Below, piece by piece: positions 1 to 8,228 of a stretch of DNA of 64,000 nt (its first letter is position 1; each line of letters starts with the position of its first letter). This stretch comes from Deltaproteobacteria bacterium. GTDB lineage: Bacteria > Desulfobacterota_D > UBA1144 > Nemesobacterales > UBA2774. The position numbers were made by a program, and so were the translations under genes. Below the pieces are notes generated by a model that saw only the letters and a list, made by a program, of their open reading frames with translations, ran no database searches and was not told where the DNA came from. Where the stretch lies: the NCBI GenBank assembly GCA_040223695.1, contig JAVKFU010000019.1, forward strand, positions 124,001 to 188,000, given 5' to 3'.

Positions 1-713
1 CGGTCAGTTTTTCCTATAATAACGATGAGAAATTAGCCCTGAGGGACGCGGGCTTTTTTATACCGAAAGGAAAAACGACGGCGATCGTCGGAAAATCAGG
101 CTCGGGCAAATCCACCGTTATTAACCTCCTGTTAAGATTCTACGATCCTCAGGGGGGTAAAATCCTGATTGACGGGGAGCCGCTTGTAGATTACAGGACC
201 GAATCATACAGGCGGAACATAGGTATCGTAAGTCAGGATACCTTTATTTTCAACGACAGCGTAAGAAATAATATCGCTTTCGGACTTATTGGCGAGGCAA
301 GTGAAAGTATTATCGTGGAAGCCGCCAGAAGAGCGGGGGCCGATGAATTTATCGCCAAGCTGCCCGATGGCTATGATACGGTATTGGGGGACAGGGGCGT
401 AAGGCTTTCGGGGGGACAGAGGCAGAGGATATCCATTGCCAGGGCGATATTGAAAAACCCCGAGATACTGATACTCGATGAGGCGACGAGCTCCCTTGAT
501 TCGAGAACGGAGCAGCTTATTCACAGGGCTATTACGGAACTCAGCCGAAACAGGACCGTAATAATTATTGCGCACAGACTTTCCACGATAAAGAACGCCG
601 ATCAAATAATCGTGCTCGGAGACGGCAAGGTGTCCGAGATCGGAGAGGAAAAAAATCTTCTGGAACAAAGAGGGGAGTTTTTTAAATTAGCGACAACCGA
701 GACAGATCGGTAG
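1..713 (+). CDS. ABC exporter, ATP-binding C-terminal part (5' end outside window)
   Basis: This is the nucleotide-binding domain of an ABC transporter, most like the MsbA/glycan-lipid exporter half-transporters in which a membrane domain precedes the ATPase. The frame is open from the window edge, so the membrane domain lies to the left. Visible motifs are Walker A GKSGSGKST (nt 90-116), a Q-loop in VSQDTF, the signature LSGGQ (405-419), Walker B ILILDEATS (465-491) and the H-loop AHR. All catalytic residues are present, so the ATPase should be active. The stop is 3 nt before the next glycosyltransferase ORF, which suggests co-transcription and export of a glycan or glycolipid. The substrate cannot be told from sequence. 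Confidence 0.9.
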   Translation, partial: VSFSYNNDEKLALRDAGFFIPKGKTTAIVGKSGSGKSTVINLLLRFYDPQGGKILIDGEPLVDYRTESYRRNIGIVSQDTFIFNDSVRNNIAFGLIGEASESIIVEAARRAGADEFIAKLPDGYDTVLGDRGVRLSGGQRQRISIARAILKNPEILILDEATSSLDSRTEQLIHRAITELSRNRTVIIIAHRLSTIKNADQIIVLGDGKVSEIGEEKNLLEQRGEFFKLATTETDR

Positions 714-716
714 TGA

Positions 717-1805
717 ATGCCGGATCCGCCCGACCTCGCGATTCCGTGTAAGATTGAATTCCCGGTGCCGACGCAGTTCATCATGAATAACGAGCAACCC
801 TTCATATCGGTAATAATACCGGTTCACAACGGAAGTAAATATATTGCCGGGTGTATCGATGCGCTCGGGGATTCTTCCTATCAGTCGTTTGAAATTATTG
901 TTGCGGACGACGCTTCAACTGACGGCACGGCAGAAATCTGCAAACGGGCCGGGGCGAGGGTTATCGAGCTTCCCCGCCGGTCGGGTCCCGCATCAGCACG
1001 CAACCGGGGCGCCGAGGAGGCGGTTGGGGAGATATTGCTCTTCATAGACTCGGATGTCGTCGTCAAAAAAGACACAGTAGAACGGGTGGCTCGAAATTTC
1101 AGGGATAATCCCGGTATATCCGCTCTCTTCGGCTCATATGACGATGAGCCTTCGGCTCCCGATTTCCTGTCTCAGTACCGAAATCTCCTCCATCACTACG
1201 TACATCAGCGTTCGGAAAGATACGCAAAAACCTTCTGGGCGGGGTGCGGCGCCGTAAGGCGTGAGGTTTTTTTGACGCTGGGCGGCTTTGACAATGAGCG
1301 TTTTGAAGAACCCTCGATAGAGGATATAGAATTCGGATACAGATTGTCCGAGAAGGGTTACAAAATTGTTTTGGACAAAGAACTGCAGGTAAAACATTTA
1401 AAGCACTGGGGCTGGTACTCACTGATAAGGACCGACATAATGAACCGCGCTCTGCCGTGGTCAAAACTCATTGTGGAGAGTAAAACGATCCCCGGAGAGC
1501 TGAATCTCCGTATCTCGGACAGAATCAGCACGCTGCTCGTGGGTTTGCTGATTATTTCCGCCCTGATTGTTCTCGCGGGCCTTTTTGGTCTTTACGACTC
1601 ACCCGGTCTGGAAATCATTTCACTTATTTTTATTTTAATCTCCTTCTCCGTTATTATCTTTCTCAATCGGGACCTATACGGGTTTTTCCTTAGAAAAAGA
1701 GGGGTGCAATTTACGCTCCTCGCAGTGCCCATGCACCTTTTCTATTATTTTTACTGCGGTTTGTCGTTCGGGTTCTGCTGGGTAAGAGAAAAACTTTCCT
1801 TTTAA
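717..1805 (+). CDS. Family 2 glycosyltransferase with C-terminal membrane segments
   Basis: Inverting GT-A fold glycosyltransferase that should add a nucleotide-activated sugar to a lipid or glycan at the cytoplasmic membrane face. The N-terminal domain shows SVIIPVHNGS (residues 31-40), DDASTDGT (64-71) and the metal-binding DSD at 111-113. An acceptor-side ED pair occurs in the later SIEDIEFGYR stretch. Two or three hydrophobic helices lie at about residues 269-289, 297-316 and 333-355. An alternative start at 783 gives a protein beginning MNNEQPFIS, closer to the usual family N terminus; neither start has a clear ribosome binding site. It follows the ABC exporter by 3 nt, so both probably serve the same surface glycan. 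Confidence 0.85.
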   Translation: MPDPPDLAIPCKIEFPVPTQFIMNNEQPFISVIIPVHNGSKYIAGCIDALGDSSYQSFEIIVADDASTDGTAEICKRAGARVIELPRRSGPASARNRGAEEAVGEILLFIDSDVVVKKDTVERVARNFRDNPGISALFGSYDDEPSAPDFLSQYRNLLHHYVHQRSERYAKTFWAGCGAVRREVFLTLGGFDNERFEEPSIEDIEFGYRLSEKGYKIVLDKELQVKHLKHWGWYSLIRTDIMNRALPWSKLIVESKTIPGELNLRISDRISTLLVGLLIISALIVLAGLFGLYDSPGLEIISLIFILISFSVIIFLNRDLYGFFLRKRGVQFTLLAVPMHLFYYFYCGLSFGFCWVREKLSF

Positions 1806-1843
1806 ATCTTAAGCTCCAAATTATTACTGGTAAGGAAAACCGG

Positions 1844-2434
1844 TTAAGACGAAGTGTATGTGCCCGTGAGTTTTTTTACCTTCTCGACCTCCTCGGGCTT
1901 GTCTAGAATCTCCCCTTTACCCATTTCATAAAGGAAATTGGCATTGTCTCTCGGGGCATGGCTTTTCACATTGGGGTCGAAGAATACTTCTTTCGTATGA
2001 ACGAGACCGGCCCTGTTGTATGAGGACAGTTCGTATTTCATGCCCATCCTGAGCGCGTCGCAGGGGCACGCTTCCACGCAGAAACCGCAAAACACGCATC
2101 TCATGAAGTCTATGTTATAGACCTTGGGCCTTCTCTCAATTCCGTAATCATCCGCGGGCTCCGCTACTATGGAAATGGCCTGAGTGGGACAGGCGACCTC
2201 GCAGAGCTTGCAGGCCACGCACCTGATCTCGCCTTCATCGTCAGCCGGCAATATGTGAAGCCCCCTGTATCTTGGAGGGAGCTCCTTCACCTCTTCGGGA
2301 TACTGGATTGTAACGGGCTTGAAGTGCAGTAAATGCTTCAGGGTTATAATCAGTCCCCCGAATATTTGAGGCAGATAGAGCTTTTCATACCAGGTGAGCT
2401 CCGGCTGTTTTAATACCTTAATCTTAATCGACAT
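1844..2434 (-). CDS. nuoI: NADH-quinone oxidoreductase subunit I (NuoI-like ferredoxin)
   Basis: Two-[4Fe-4S] ferredoxin subunit of complex I, which passes electrons from the peripheral arm toward the quinone site. The two clusters are visible as CVACKLCEVACP and CVFCGFCVEACP, with normal spacing. Length (196 residues) and the N-terminal amphipathic stretch (WYEKLYLPQIFGGLIITLKH) fit NuoI. It is the last minus-strand gene after the symporter, 89 nt downstream, and no other nuo gene is visible. It is therefore an orphan relative to the usual nuoA-N operon, whose other members must lie elsewhere if complex I is present. A two-cluster ferredoxin for another enzyme is possible but less likely. 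Confidence 0.88.
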   Translation of the reverse strand: MSIKIKVLKQPELTWYEKLYLPQIFGGLIITLKHLLHFKPVTIQYPEEVKELPPRYRGLHILPADDEGEIRCVACKLCEVACPTQAISIVAEPADDYGIERRPKVYNIDFMRCVFCGFCVEACPCDALRMGMKYELSSYNRAGLVHTKEVFFDPNVKSHAPRDNANFLYEMGKGEILDKPEEVEKVKKLTGTYTSS

Positions 2435-2523
2435 AGATTATTACCTGACTCTGAGATATAAGTAAGTTATAACATAAATGTGCGATTTTTAAAGGTCGTC
2501 CGGCGTCTCATAATGTAACATTT

Positions 2524-4299
2524 TTAAATGACTAACTCTTTTCTCAGTCTTGAGTAAACGATGAACCCAGACAACAGGGATAGCGATATCAGTATCACTC
2601 CCGGGAAAATTGAACCCAGGAGCAGCTTCCCCACCCCTACCATACCGAACAATATAAAGCCGACTCCAAGCAGCCAGTTAATAATCACCGGGGCGAATCG
2701 GGGTGGGGTTATATCCCTGTTTGTTTCGCTTACAGGCTTCCACCATCCCCACGGGCGCACCCTCTTGTAAAAGCCGCTAAGCGTACTATGAGGCTCGGGC
2801 GCGGTTAAAAATGTAACGAGCAGCCAGGTAATAATGGATACCGGTATTACTATAATCTGATGCTTCAACTCAAGCGGCACTCCGTTTGATTTCGTATATA
2901 TGACCAGAATGAGAATTGTAATGAGTGACGAGGCGAGGGCCGAAATCTCGGACCAGGCGTTTATCCTCCACCAGAACCACCTCAATACGAGCACGAGCCC
3001 TACGCCCGCGCTCATAGCCCAGAGAAATATCCAGGCCTTTCCGATATTATTTATATACAGGGCGAAGTACCCGGCGAGCACCGTTAACAGCAGGGTGCAT
3101 ACTCGCGACGCCAGTATGTAGTGTTTCTCGCTTGCCCCCTTGTTTATAAACCGTCTGTAAATGTCGTTCATTAGGTACGAGGCGCCCCAGTTAAGCTGGG
3201 TTGAAAGCGTGGACATAAAGGCGGCCAGAAAGCTTACGAATAAAAGGCCTTTAAGCCCCGGCCCCAGAAAGTCCCTTATGACCACTATATACATGGCCTC
3301 ATTGTCTCCCATAGCGGCGTCCGCCCTGGGATAAATTATCAGAGATGCAAGCGCCACCAGCACCCAGGGCCAGAGACGGATTATATAATGGTTCAGAGCA
3401 AACCATGCGGTGCCCAGGACCGCGTGACGCTCGTTCTTCGCAGAGCAGATTCTTTGTATGAAATAGCCGCCGCCGTCCGCATTGTGGGACGACCACCAAA
3501 TGACTGTTATATAAACCAGGAAGGCGAAAAAGCTCGAGGACCAGAAACCGTCCGCCACACTCTCGCCGCCGTCAGGGATCATAAAAAAGGAGATATGTTT
3601 TTCGTCGATATTGCCGAGTTTTTCTATAAAGCCCGACAACCCGCCTACTTCCGGCGAGCCTATTACAACCCAGGCGAGTATTATTGTGCCGAAAAGCGCA
3701 ATAAAATACTGCAGGAAATCGGTCAGCGCCACGCCCCAGAGACCCGACAGCATGGTGTAGAAAAACGCAATAGATATACAGATAATAACCGCGGCTAGGG
3801 TCTCGACGCCGAAAAATACCTTAAAAACCTTTGCCATCGCGCTTATGACCCAGCCCATTACAACGAAGTTAAAAAGGGTCGAAAAATAAAGCGCCTTGAA
3901 TCCCCTTAAAAATGCGGCAGGCTTTCCGCTGTAACGAATCTCGATGAGCTCGTTGTCCGTAATTACTTCAGCTCTTCGCCAGAGCCTCGCAAACACGAGT
4001 ACGATGAAGACGTGGCTGAAAAGATAGTTCCACCAGAACCAGTTCTTCCATATGCCCTCGGTCCTTACCCATCCGGTAATCGCCAGGGGCGTATCGGCGG
4101 CGAATGTCGTTGCCACCATTGACGTGCCGAGAATCCACCAGGGGAGATTCCTGCCCGATACGAAATAAGAGGACATGCTGCCGCTTGCCCTCCGGGTGAA
4201 ATAGACGCCTATTGCAAGGGACAAAAGCAGATAGAGCGCGACTATGCTCCAGTCGAGCGGACTTAATGAAGATAGTGCAGAGCCAAGTGTAGTTTCCAC
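2524..4299 (-). CDS. Sodium:solute symporter (SSF family)
   Basis: Polytopic inner-membrane transporter of 591 residues with roughly 13-14 hydrophobic helices and the SSF layout. It has a short periplasmic N terminus, the YFVSGRNLPWW stretch near residue 45, and a Na+-site-like region in TTFAADTPLAITG. The family couples Na+ entry to uptake of sugars, amino acids, nucleosides or sialic acid. It lies 40 nt after nagZ in a line of murein-recycling genes. From that context, its substrate may be a murein sugar or anhydromuramyl compound, in a cluster where no ampG or PTS gene is seen. This substrate assignment is inference from neighbourhood only. Confidence 0.85.
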   Translation of the reverse strand: METTLGSALSSLSPLDWSIVALYLLLSLAIGVYFTRRASGSMSSYFVSGRNLPWWILGTSMVATTFAADTPLAITGWVRTEGIWKNWFWWNYLFSHVFIVLVFARLWRRAEVITDNELIEIRYSGKPAAFLRGFKALYFSTLFNFVVMGWVISAMAKVFKVFFGVETLAAVIICISIAFFYTMLSGLWGVALTDFLQYFIALFGTIILAWVVIGSPEVGGLSGFIEKLGNIDEKHISFFMIPDGGESVADGFWSSSFFAFLVYITVIWWSSHNADGGGYFIQRICSAKNERHAVLGTAWFALNHYIIRLWPWVLVALASLIIYPRADAAMGDNEAMYIVVIRDFLGPGLKGLLFVSFLAAFMSTLSTQLNWGASYLMNDIYRRFINKGASEKHYILASRVCTLLLTVLAGYFALYINNIGKAWIFLWAMSAGVGLVLVLRWFWWRINAWSEISALASSLITILILVIYTKSNGVPLELKHQIIVIPVSIITWLLVTFLTAPEPHSTLSGFYKRVRPWGWWKPVSETNRDITPPRFAPVIINWLLGVGFILFGMVGVGKLLLGSIFPGVILISLSLLSGFIVYSRLRKELVI

Positions 4300-4339
4300 C
4301 TAGGGGGTAATTTACCTGATGAGCATTAAACGGGATAGG

Positions 4340-5878
4340 TCAGTAAAGGCCGATACGCACAGGGAGCTTTCCCCCGGCTTCGCTGTTCCCCAAAAGAACA
4401 TCAGCCGCCGCGGATTGACACGGATTCAGCGAATCAAAAGCGCACATAACGGTGTCGAAACCGCCCATACCCTGTATCACGTATGGTGAGCCGAACGATA
4501 TAAGGACTGTCTCGGCGTTAAAAGAGGCGATCTCACTCAATACGAAGCTAAAAAATTCCGGTAGTTGAAATTGCTTTTTCCAGGCGCCAACAGTCGTATA
4601 AATGAGACAAATAATAGCCCCTCCGAATTCTGAATTCTCCCGGACAGATTCCATAGGGGATGTGAGAGTAACCGGCACGGTACTGAAATCTATTCCCGAT
4701 TCCGCGAGCCTTACTGTGAAGGCCCGTGAAATGTCACTGCACGATCGGGTAACGTCAAAAAGACAAACAACCGCCTTTTCGGAGCCGAGCTTTCCGCCCT
4801 TTACAAGACAGACGGAGCGCTCAGCAATCTGCCCGATAAGTGTATTCGCCTTCCCGGCAGCCGGGGCATTTTCACCCTGTGAAGAGATCAGCCAGGAGTT
4901 CTTGAGCGAGATAATCCTGCCTGCAGAATCATTCAACAACCCCTCGCTCAGCTCTCCCGTATATGCCATATCGTTAATCCGGCTTAAGAGCGCATAAGGG
5001 TCCCTGGGGTCGAGGATAATGTCGCAGCCCGCTTTAAGCGCGAGGTGTGAAAGGTCGATTTCATCCCCGAGCTTATTTATTCCCGACATATGCAGTGAAT
5101 CGGTAATAACGACTCCCCCATAACCCATCTGTTTTCTTAGAATTCCCTGTATAATCACATCGGATATGGTTGCGGGAATGGCGCCTCTTTCGATTTTGGG
5201 CAACGCGATATGAGCGGTCATAATCGAAGCGACTTTTGATTCGATAGCGGCTCTGAAAGGAATTAAGTCGAAATTGGTCAAGTTCTCCGTAGTGAGGTCC
5301 AATAAGGGCATTTCGGCGTGCGAATCCATGTCGGCCCTCCCGTGGCCCGGGAAGTGTTTACCGCAGGCCGCAATACCCGAGTCCTGACAACCTCTTATAA
5401 AAGCCGTCCCCAGACGGGAAACCAGTTCGGGATCATCTCCGAAAGAGCGAATATTGATAATCGGGTTTTTAGCGTTCGAGTTAATGTCCAGCACCGGAGC
5501 GAATATAAGATTGAGCCCACACTCCTTCATTTCTGAGGCTATGTACGCAGCCTCCCTGTAAACGAGCTCTTCGTCCCCTGCGGCCGCAAGGGACATTGTA
5601 AAGGGAAAAATGGTCATATCGGACAAGATCTGCCCCACCCCCCTTTCCGCGTCGCAGCCGAAGAGAAGCGGGGTTTCGGAAATCGATTGAAGTTCCCCGG
5701 TAGCCTCTTTAACAGACCGCCTATCCCCGCCGAATACAATAAAGCCCCCTACCTGAAATTCGCGCACCAGCCTCTTAGCAAGGTTTAACGAATCAGGCTC
5801 CCTGAAATCGAGCCTGGGCATAATAACCTGTCCTATCTTTTGCAGCACGCTGAGTCGGGAAATATCTATTCTGTCCAT
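4340..5878 (-). CDS. nagZ: Beta-N-acetylhexosaminidase (GH3, NagZ type)
   Basis: Glycoside hydrolase family 3 enzyme that removes N-acetylglucosamine from GlcNAc-anhydroMurNAc murein turnover products, normally in the cytoplasm; no signal peptide is visible. The NagZ signature KHFPGHGRADMDSH supplies the catalytic His/Asp loop, and the nucleophile Asp sits in GVVITDSLHMSG. At 512 residues it is longer than the about 340-residue Proteobacterial NagZ. The extra C-terminal 170 residues look like a second, GH3_C-like domain, as in two-domain Gram-positive NagZ enzymes. It stands between anmK (41 nt upstream) and the symporter, completing the pathway murein disaccharide to anhMurNAc to MurNAc-6P to GlcNAc-6P. 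Confidence 0.9.
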   Translation of the reverse strand: MDRIDISRLSVLQKIGQVIMPRLDFREPDSLNLAKRLVREFQVGGFIVFGGDRRSVKEATGELQSISETPLLFGCDAERGVGQILSDMTIFPFTMSLAAAGDEELVYREAAYIASEMKECGLNLIFAPVLDINSNAKNPIINIRSFGDDPELVSRLGTAFIRGCQDSGIAACGKHFPGHGRADMDSHAEMPLLDLTTENLTNFDLIPFRAAIESKVASIMTAHIALPKIERGAIPATISDVIIQGILRKQMGYGGVVITDSLHMSGINKLGDEIDLSHLALKAGCDIILDPRDPYALLSRINDMAYTGELSEGLLNDSAGRIISLKNSWLISSQGENAPAAGKANTLIGQIAERSVCLVKGGKLGSEKAVVCLFDVTRSCSDISRAFTVRLAESGIDFSTVPVTLTSPMESVRENSEFGGAIICLIYTTVGAWKKQFQLPEFFSFVLSEIASFNAETVLISFGSPYVIQGMGGFDTVMCAFDSLNPCQSAAADVLLGNSEAGGKLPVRIGLY

Positions 5879-5919
5879 GAGTTTTCGTATACTACATTAA
5901 CGCCCGGTTCGCCGATACG

Positions 5920-7104
5920 TTAAACCGACCTTCCAAGGGCTATTTTCCCCATCGGCACGGGCCCGGAAGCCCCTGTTACCGAAGGAAGATTCGAAGCGTT
6001 TCCGGAGATAAGCTCATTCGCCAGTATCGCGAAAGCGACGGCCTCCTTCGCCTCGTACGGAATACCGTAATCATCCGTCGTCGAGCATTTGACCCCGGAG
6101 AATTTACCTCTTAATTTCTCCATCAAGACGGGATTTCCGCACCCGCCGCCGCTAAATATAATCTCGTTTATATTCCATTTGGGGGAAATGAACCTTTCAT
6201 ACGCTGACGATATAGATTCCACGGTCAGCATGAGCAGGGTCGTCATGAGGTCGTTCAAAGAAATACTTCCCCTTTCAACCATTTGATACAATTCCTCCGC
6301 TTTTTTCCTGCCGAAAAGCTCCTGCCCGGTCGATTTTGGAGGATTTTTCGCAAAGTAGGGGTCGGACAACAAATTCCCGAGAAGCTCCTTATTTACGCTC
6401 CCCGCTGACGCGGATTTTCCGTCCGCGTCGAATCTCTGTCTGCCGCCCGTGCCCAGATTTATCACGTTGTCCATGAGAGAATTAGCCGGTCCCGTGTCAA
6501 ACGCGATAACGTCGTCCACGCGCTCGGGGATAACGGTTACGTTCGCGATGCCGCCCAGGTTCTGCGCGAGCCGCACCCCGCCCCTTTTCATGAACAGCAG
6601 GTAATCCGCGTACGGGACTAAAGGCGCCCCTTCGCCGCCTGCCGCCATATCCCGCGTCCTGAAATCCCCGACAGTGGTTATACCCGTAAGCTCAGCTATT
6701 ACGTCGATCTCCCCTATCTGCATTGTCGAGGGAACGCCTTCCCCGTAAGAGGGCGGGTTATGATAAATCGTCTGGCCGTGGGAGCCTATCAGGTCAACCC
6801 GGTCTGCGCTCATCCCCGCTTCACCTATGACGGTAAGGGCGGCTTGGGCAAACGCCTCTCCTATAATGAAATTGAGCCCGGACAGCTCGCCGGGCGAGCA
6901 GCGGGGGCTCAAATTATCGAGTTTACGGGTAACCGGGTCTTGATAGGGGATACAGATGAATTTTATTAACTCCAATCTTGTATCAAGCCCGCTTCCGTAT
7001 ATTTTCACGAGCGCGGCATCCACCCCGTCCACTGAGGTGCCGGACATGAGTCCCACAACGTGTTTTTCTTCCTTAGCTTGTAGTGAGTTTAAAATTTGAA
7101 CCAT
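5920..7104 (-). CDS. anmK: Anhydro-N-acetylmuramic acid kinase
   Basis: Converts 1,6-anhydro-MurNAc to MurNAc-6-phosphate with ATP, the step between NagZ and MurQ. The N-terminal phosphate-binding loop is VGLMSGTSVDGVDAAL, followed by IGSHGQTIYHNP, LAQNLGGIANVT and FDTGPANSLMD, and FSGGGCGNPVLM near the C terminus; all are typical of AnmK. Length is about 394 residues. I placed the start at the ATG at 7104; a TTG at 7131 extends the frame by nine residues but has no ribosome binding site, and neither does 7104, so the start is uncertain. It lies 55 nt after murQ, in the same direction. Confidence 0.93.
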   Translation of the reverse strand: MVQILNSLQAKEEKHVVGLMSGTSVDGVDAALVKIYGSGLDTRLELIKFICIPYQDPVTRKLDNLSPRCSPGELSGLNFIIGEAFAQAALTVIGEAGMSADRVDLIGSHGQTIYHNPPSYGEGVPSTMQIGEIDVIAELTGITTVGDFRTRDMAAGGEGAPLVPYADYLLFMKRGGVRLAQNLGGIANVTVIPERVDDVIAFDTGPANSLMDNVINLGTGGRQRFDADGKSASAGSVNKELLGNLLSDPYFAKNPPKSTGQELFGRKKAEELYQMVERGSISLNDLMTTLLMLTVESISSAYERFISPKWNINEIIFSGGGCGNPVLMEKLRGKFSGVKCSTTDDYGIPYEAKEAVAFAILANELISGNASNLPSVTGASGPVPMGKIALGRSV

Positions 7105-7159
7105 GGCAAAGGGACCCGGGTGTATGTACAATCAGAGGCAATAATTAAATTTCAACCCT

Positions 7160-8056
7160 CTACTTAAGCGCCTCGCGCAGATATCCTTTATTTTTCCTGA
7201 GTAGCTCTTTAGCTTTTCCGTGGCTTATTCTTTTCTTCGCCATAACAATAGACGTCTTTACATCCCAGCCGGACGTTTCGAGAAATTCCTCGGCCCTATC
7301 CTCATCCACCTCAGCTATATGCATCACTATCCGCTTGGCCCTGTCCCTCAGCTTCGCCGATCCGGGCTGCACGTCCACCATAAGGTTCCCGTACGTCTTT
7401 CCCAGCCTGACCATAGAGGCCGTGGTCAGCATATTCAATACCATCTTGGTTGCGGTGCCGGCCTTCATTCTTGTTGACCCTACGAGAACCTCAGGGCCCA
7501 CGAGGAGCGAAATAGTAACGTCCGGCAGAGGATTATCCGCCGGATTACAGGTAACCAGAACTACGCCCGCTCCTTTCTTCTTAGCATAGGATACAGCGCT
7601 TTCGACAAAGGGAGTGCCGGCGCTCGCCGCTATACCGACCAGCACATCACCCTTGTTCAGACCCAGTTCCGTGAGCGCCTCCACTGCGTCTTCTCTCGAA
7701 TCCTCGGCGCCTTCCACCGACTGCGTGATTGCGCTCTCCCCCCCCGCTATAACGGCCCGGATCATTGAGGGGTCTGTCCCGAACGTGGGCGGACATTCGG
7801 CAGCTTCCATCACTCCAAGCCGGCCGCTCGTGCCGGCCCCTGTAAATATCAAGCGCCCTCCCCGCTCAAGCCTCCCGACGATTAATTCGACTGCACTGGC
7901 TATATTATCTTTCTCCCTTTCTACGGCGTCCGTAATCGTTTTGTCCTCTGCCAATATCAACTCGACTATCTCTACAGAAGAACATCCGTCGAGACCTGTC
8001 GTGCGGGGATTGATTTTTTCCGTAAGCAGGTGTCCTGTCTTCCGGCCCTCGTTCAC
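7160..8056 (-). CDS. murQ: N-acetylmuramic acid 6-phosphate etherase
   Basis: Cleaves the lactyl ether of MurNAc-6-phosphate to GlcNAc-6-phosphate and D-lactate, the committed step of muramic acid salvage. It is a SIS-domain protein: the sugar-phosphate binding segment reads GAGTSGRLGVMEAAECPPTF (about residues 76-95), and LVGSTRMKAGTATKMVLNM lies further on. Length of 298 residues is usual for MurQ. It is the first gene of the minus-strand recycling cluster, followed by anmK, nagZ and the SSF symporter. The upstream 95 nt separate it from a divergently oriented tRNA-Gly gene, so the operon promoter should lie there. Confidence 0.95.
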   Translation of the reverse strand: MNEGRKTGHLLTEKINPRTTGLDGCSSVEIVELILAEDKTITDAVEREKDNIASAVELIVGRLERGGRLIFTGAGTSGRLGVMEAAECPPTFGTDPSMIRAVIAGGESAITQSVEGAEDSREDAVEALTELGLNKGDVLVGIAASAGTPFVESAVSYAKKKGAGVVLVTCNPADNPLPDVTISLLVGPEVLVGSTRMKAGTATKMVLNMLTTASMVRLGKTYGNLMVDVQPGSAKLRDRAKRIVMHIAEVDEDRAEEFLETSGWDVKTSIVMAKKRISHGKAKELLRKNKGYLREALK

Positions 8057-8110
8057 GGAATTAATTATATCCTGAAGAGGCGCACTTATTAATATCGGGC
8101 TCTGAATTTA

Positions 8111-8139
8111 TTGACTTTTACCCAAGCATGGAATAGATT
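8111..8139 (+). promoter_or_regulatory. Sigma70-type promoter of the tRNA-Gly gene
   Basis: A -35 hexamer TTGACT at 8111-8116 and a -10 hexamer TAGATT at 8134-8139 are separated by exactly 17 bp. The predicted start is about 8146, six bases before the mature tRNA. Seen directly; activity is inferred. Confidence 0.65.
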
Positions 8140-8151
8140 TTTTTGGAGAGG

Positions 8152-8225
8152 GCGGGTGTAGCTCAGCTGGCTAGAGCATAAGCTTCCCAAGCTTAGGGTC
8201 GCGGGTTCGAATCCCGTCACCCGCT
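8152..8225 (+). tRNA. tRNA-Gly (anticodon CCC)
   Basis: A complete 74-nt cloverleaf. The acceptor stem GCGGGTG (8152-8158) pairs with CACCCGC (8218-8224). The anticodon stem 8179-8183/8191-8195 closes the seven-base loop TTCCCAA with anticodon CCC at 8186-8188. The T-arm is GCGGG-TTCGAAT-CCCGT. The discriminator base is T8225, usual for bacterial tRNA-Gly; CCA is not encoded. The gene has its own promoter upstream. Its 3' 44 bases recur at 10589-10632, marking it as an integration target. Confidence 0.96.
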
Positions 8226-8226
8226 C
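8183..8226 (+). repeat. att direct repeat, copy 1 (3' part of tRNA-Gly)
   Basis: These 44 bases, from the anticodon stem to one base beyond the tRNA, are repeated at 10589-10632 with two differences (A8195 versus G, A8219 versus G). Both differences fall in tRNA stems and turn A-U pairs into G-U wobbles, so either version would fold. This is the arrangement left when a tyrosine recombinase integrates an element into a tRNA gene. Confidence 0.85.
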
Positions 8227-8228
8227 AT

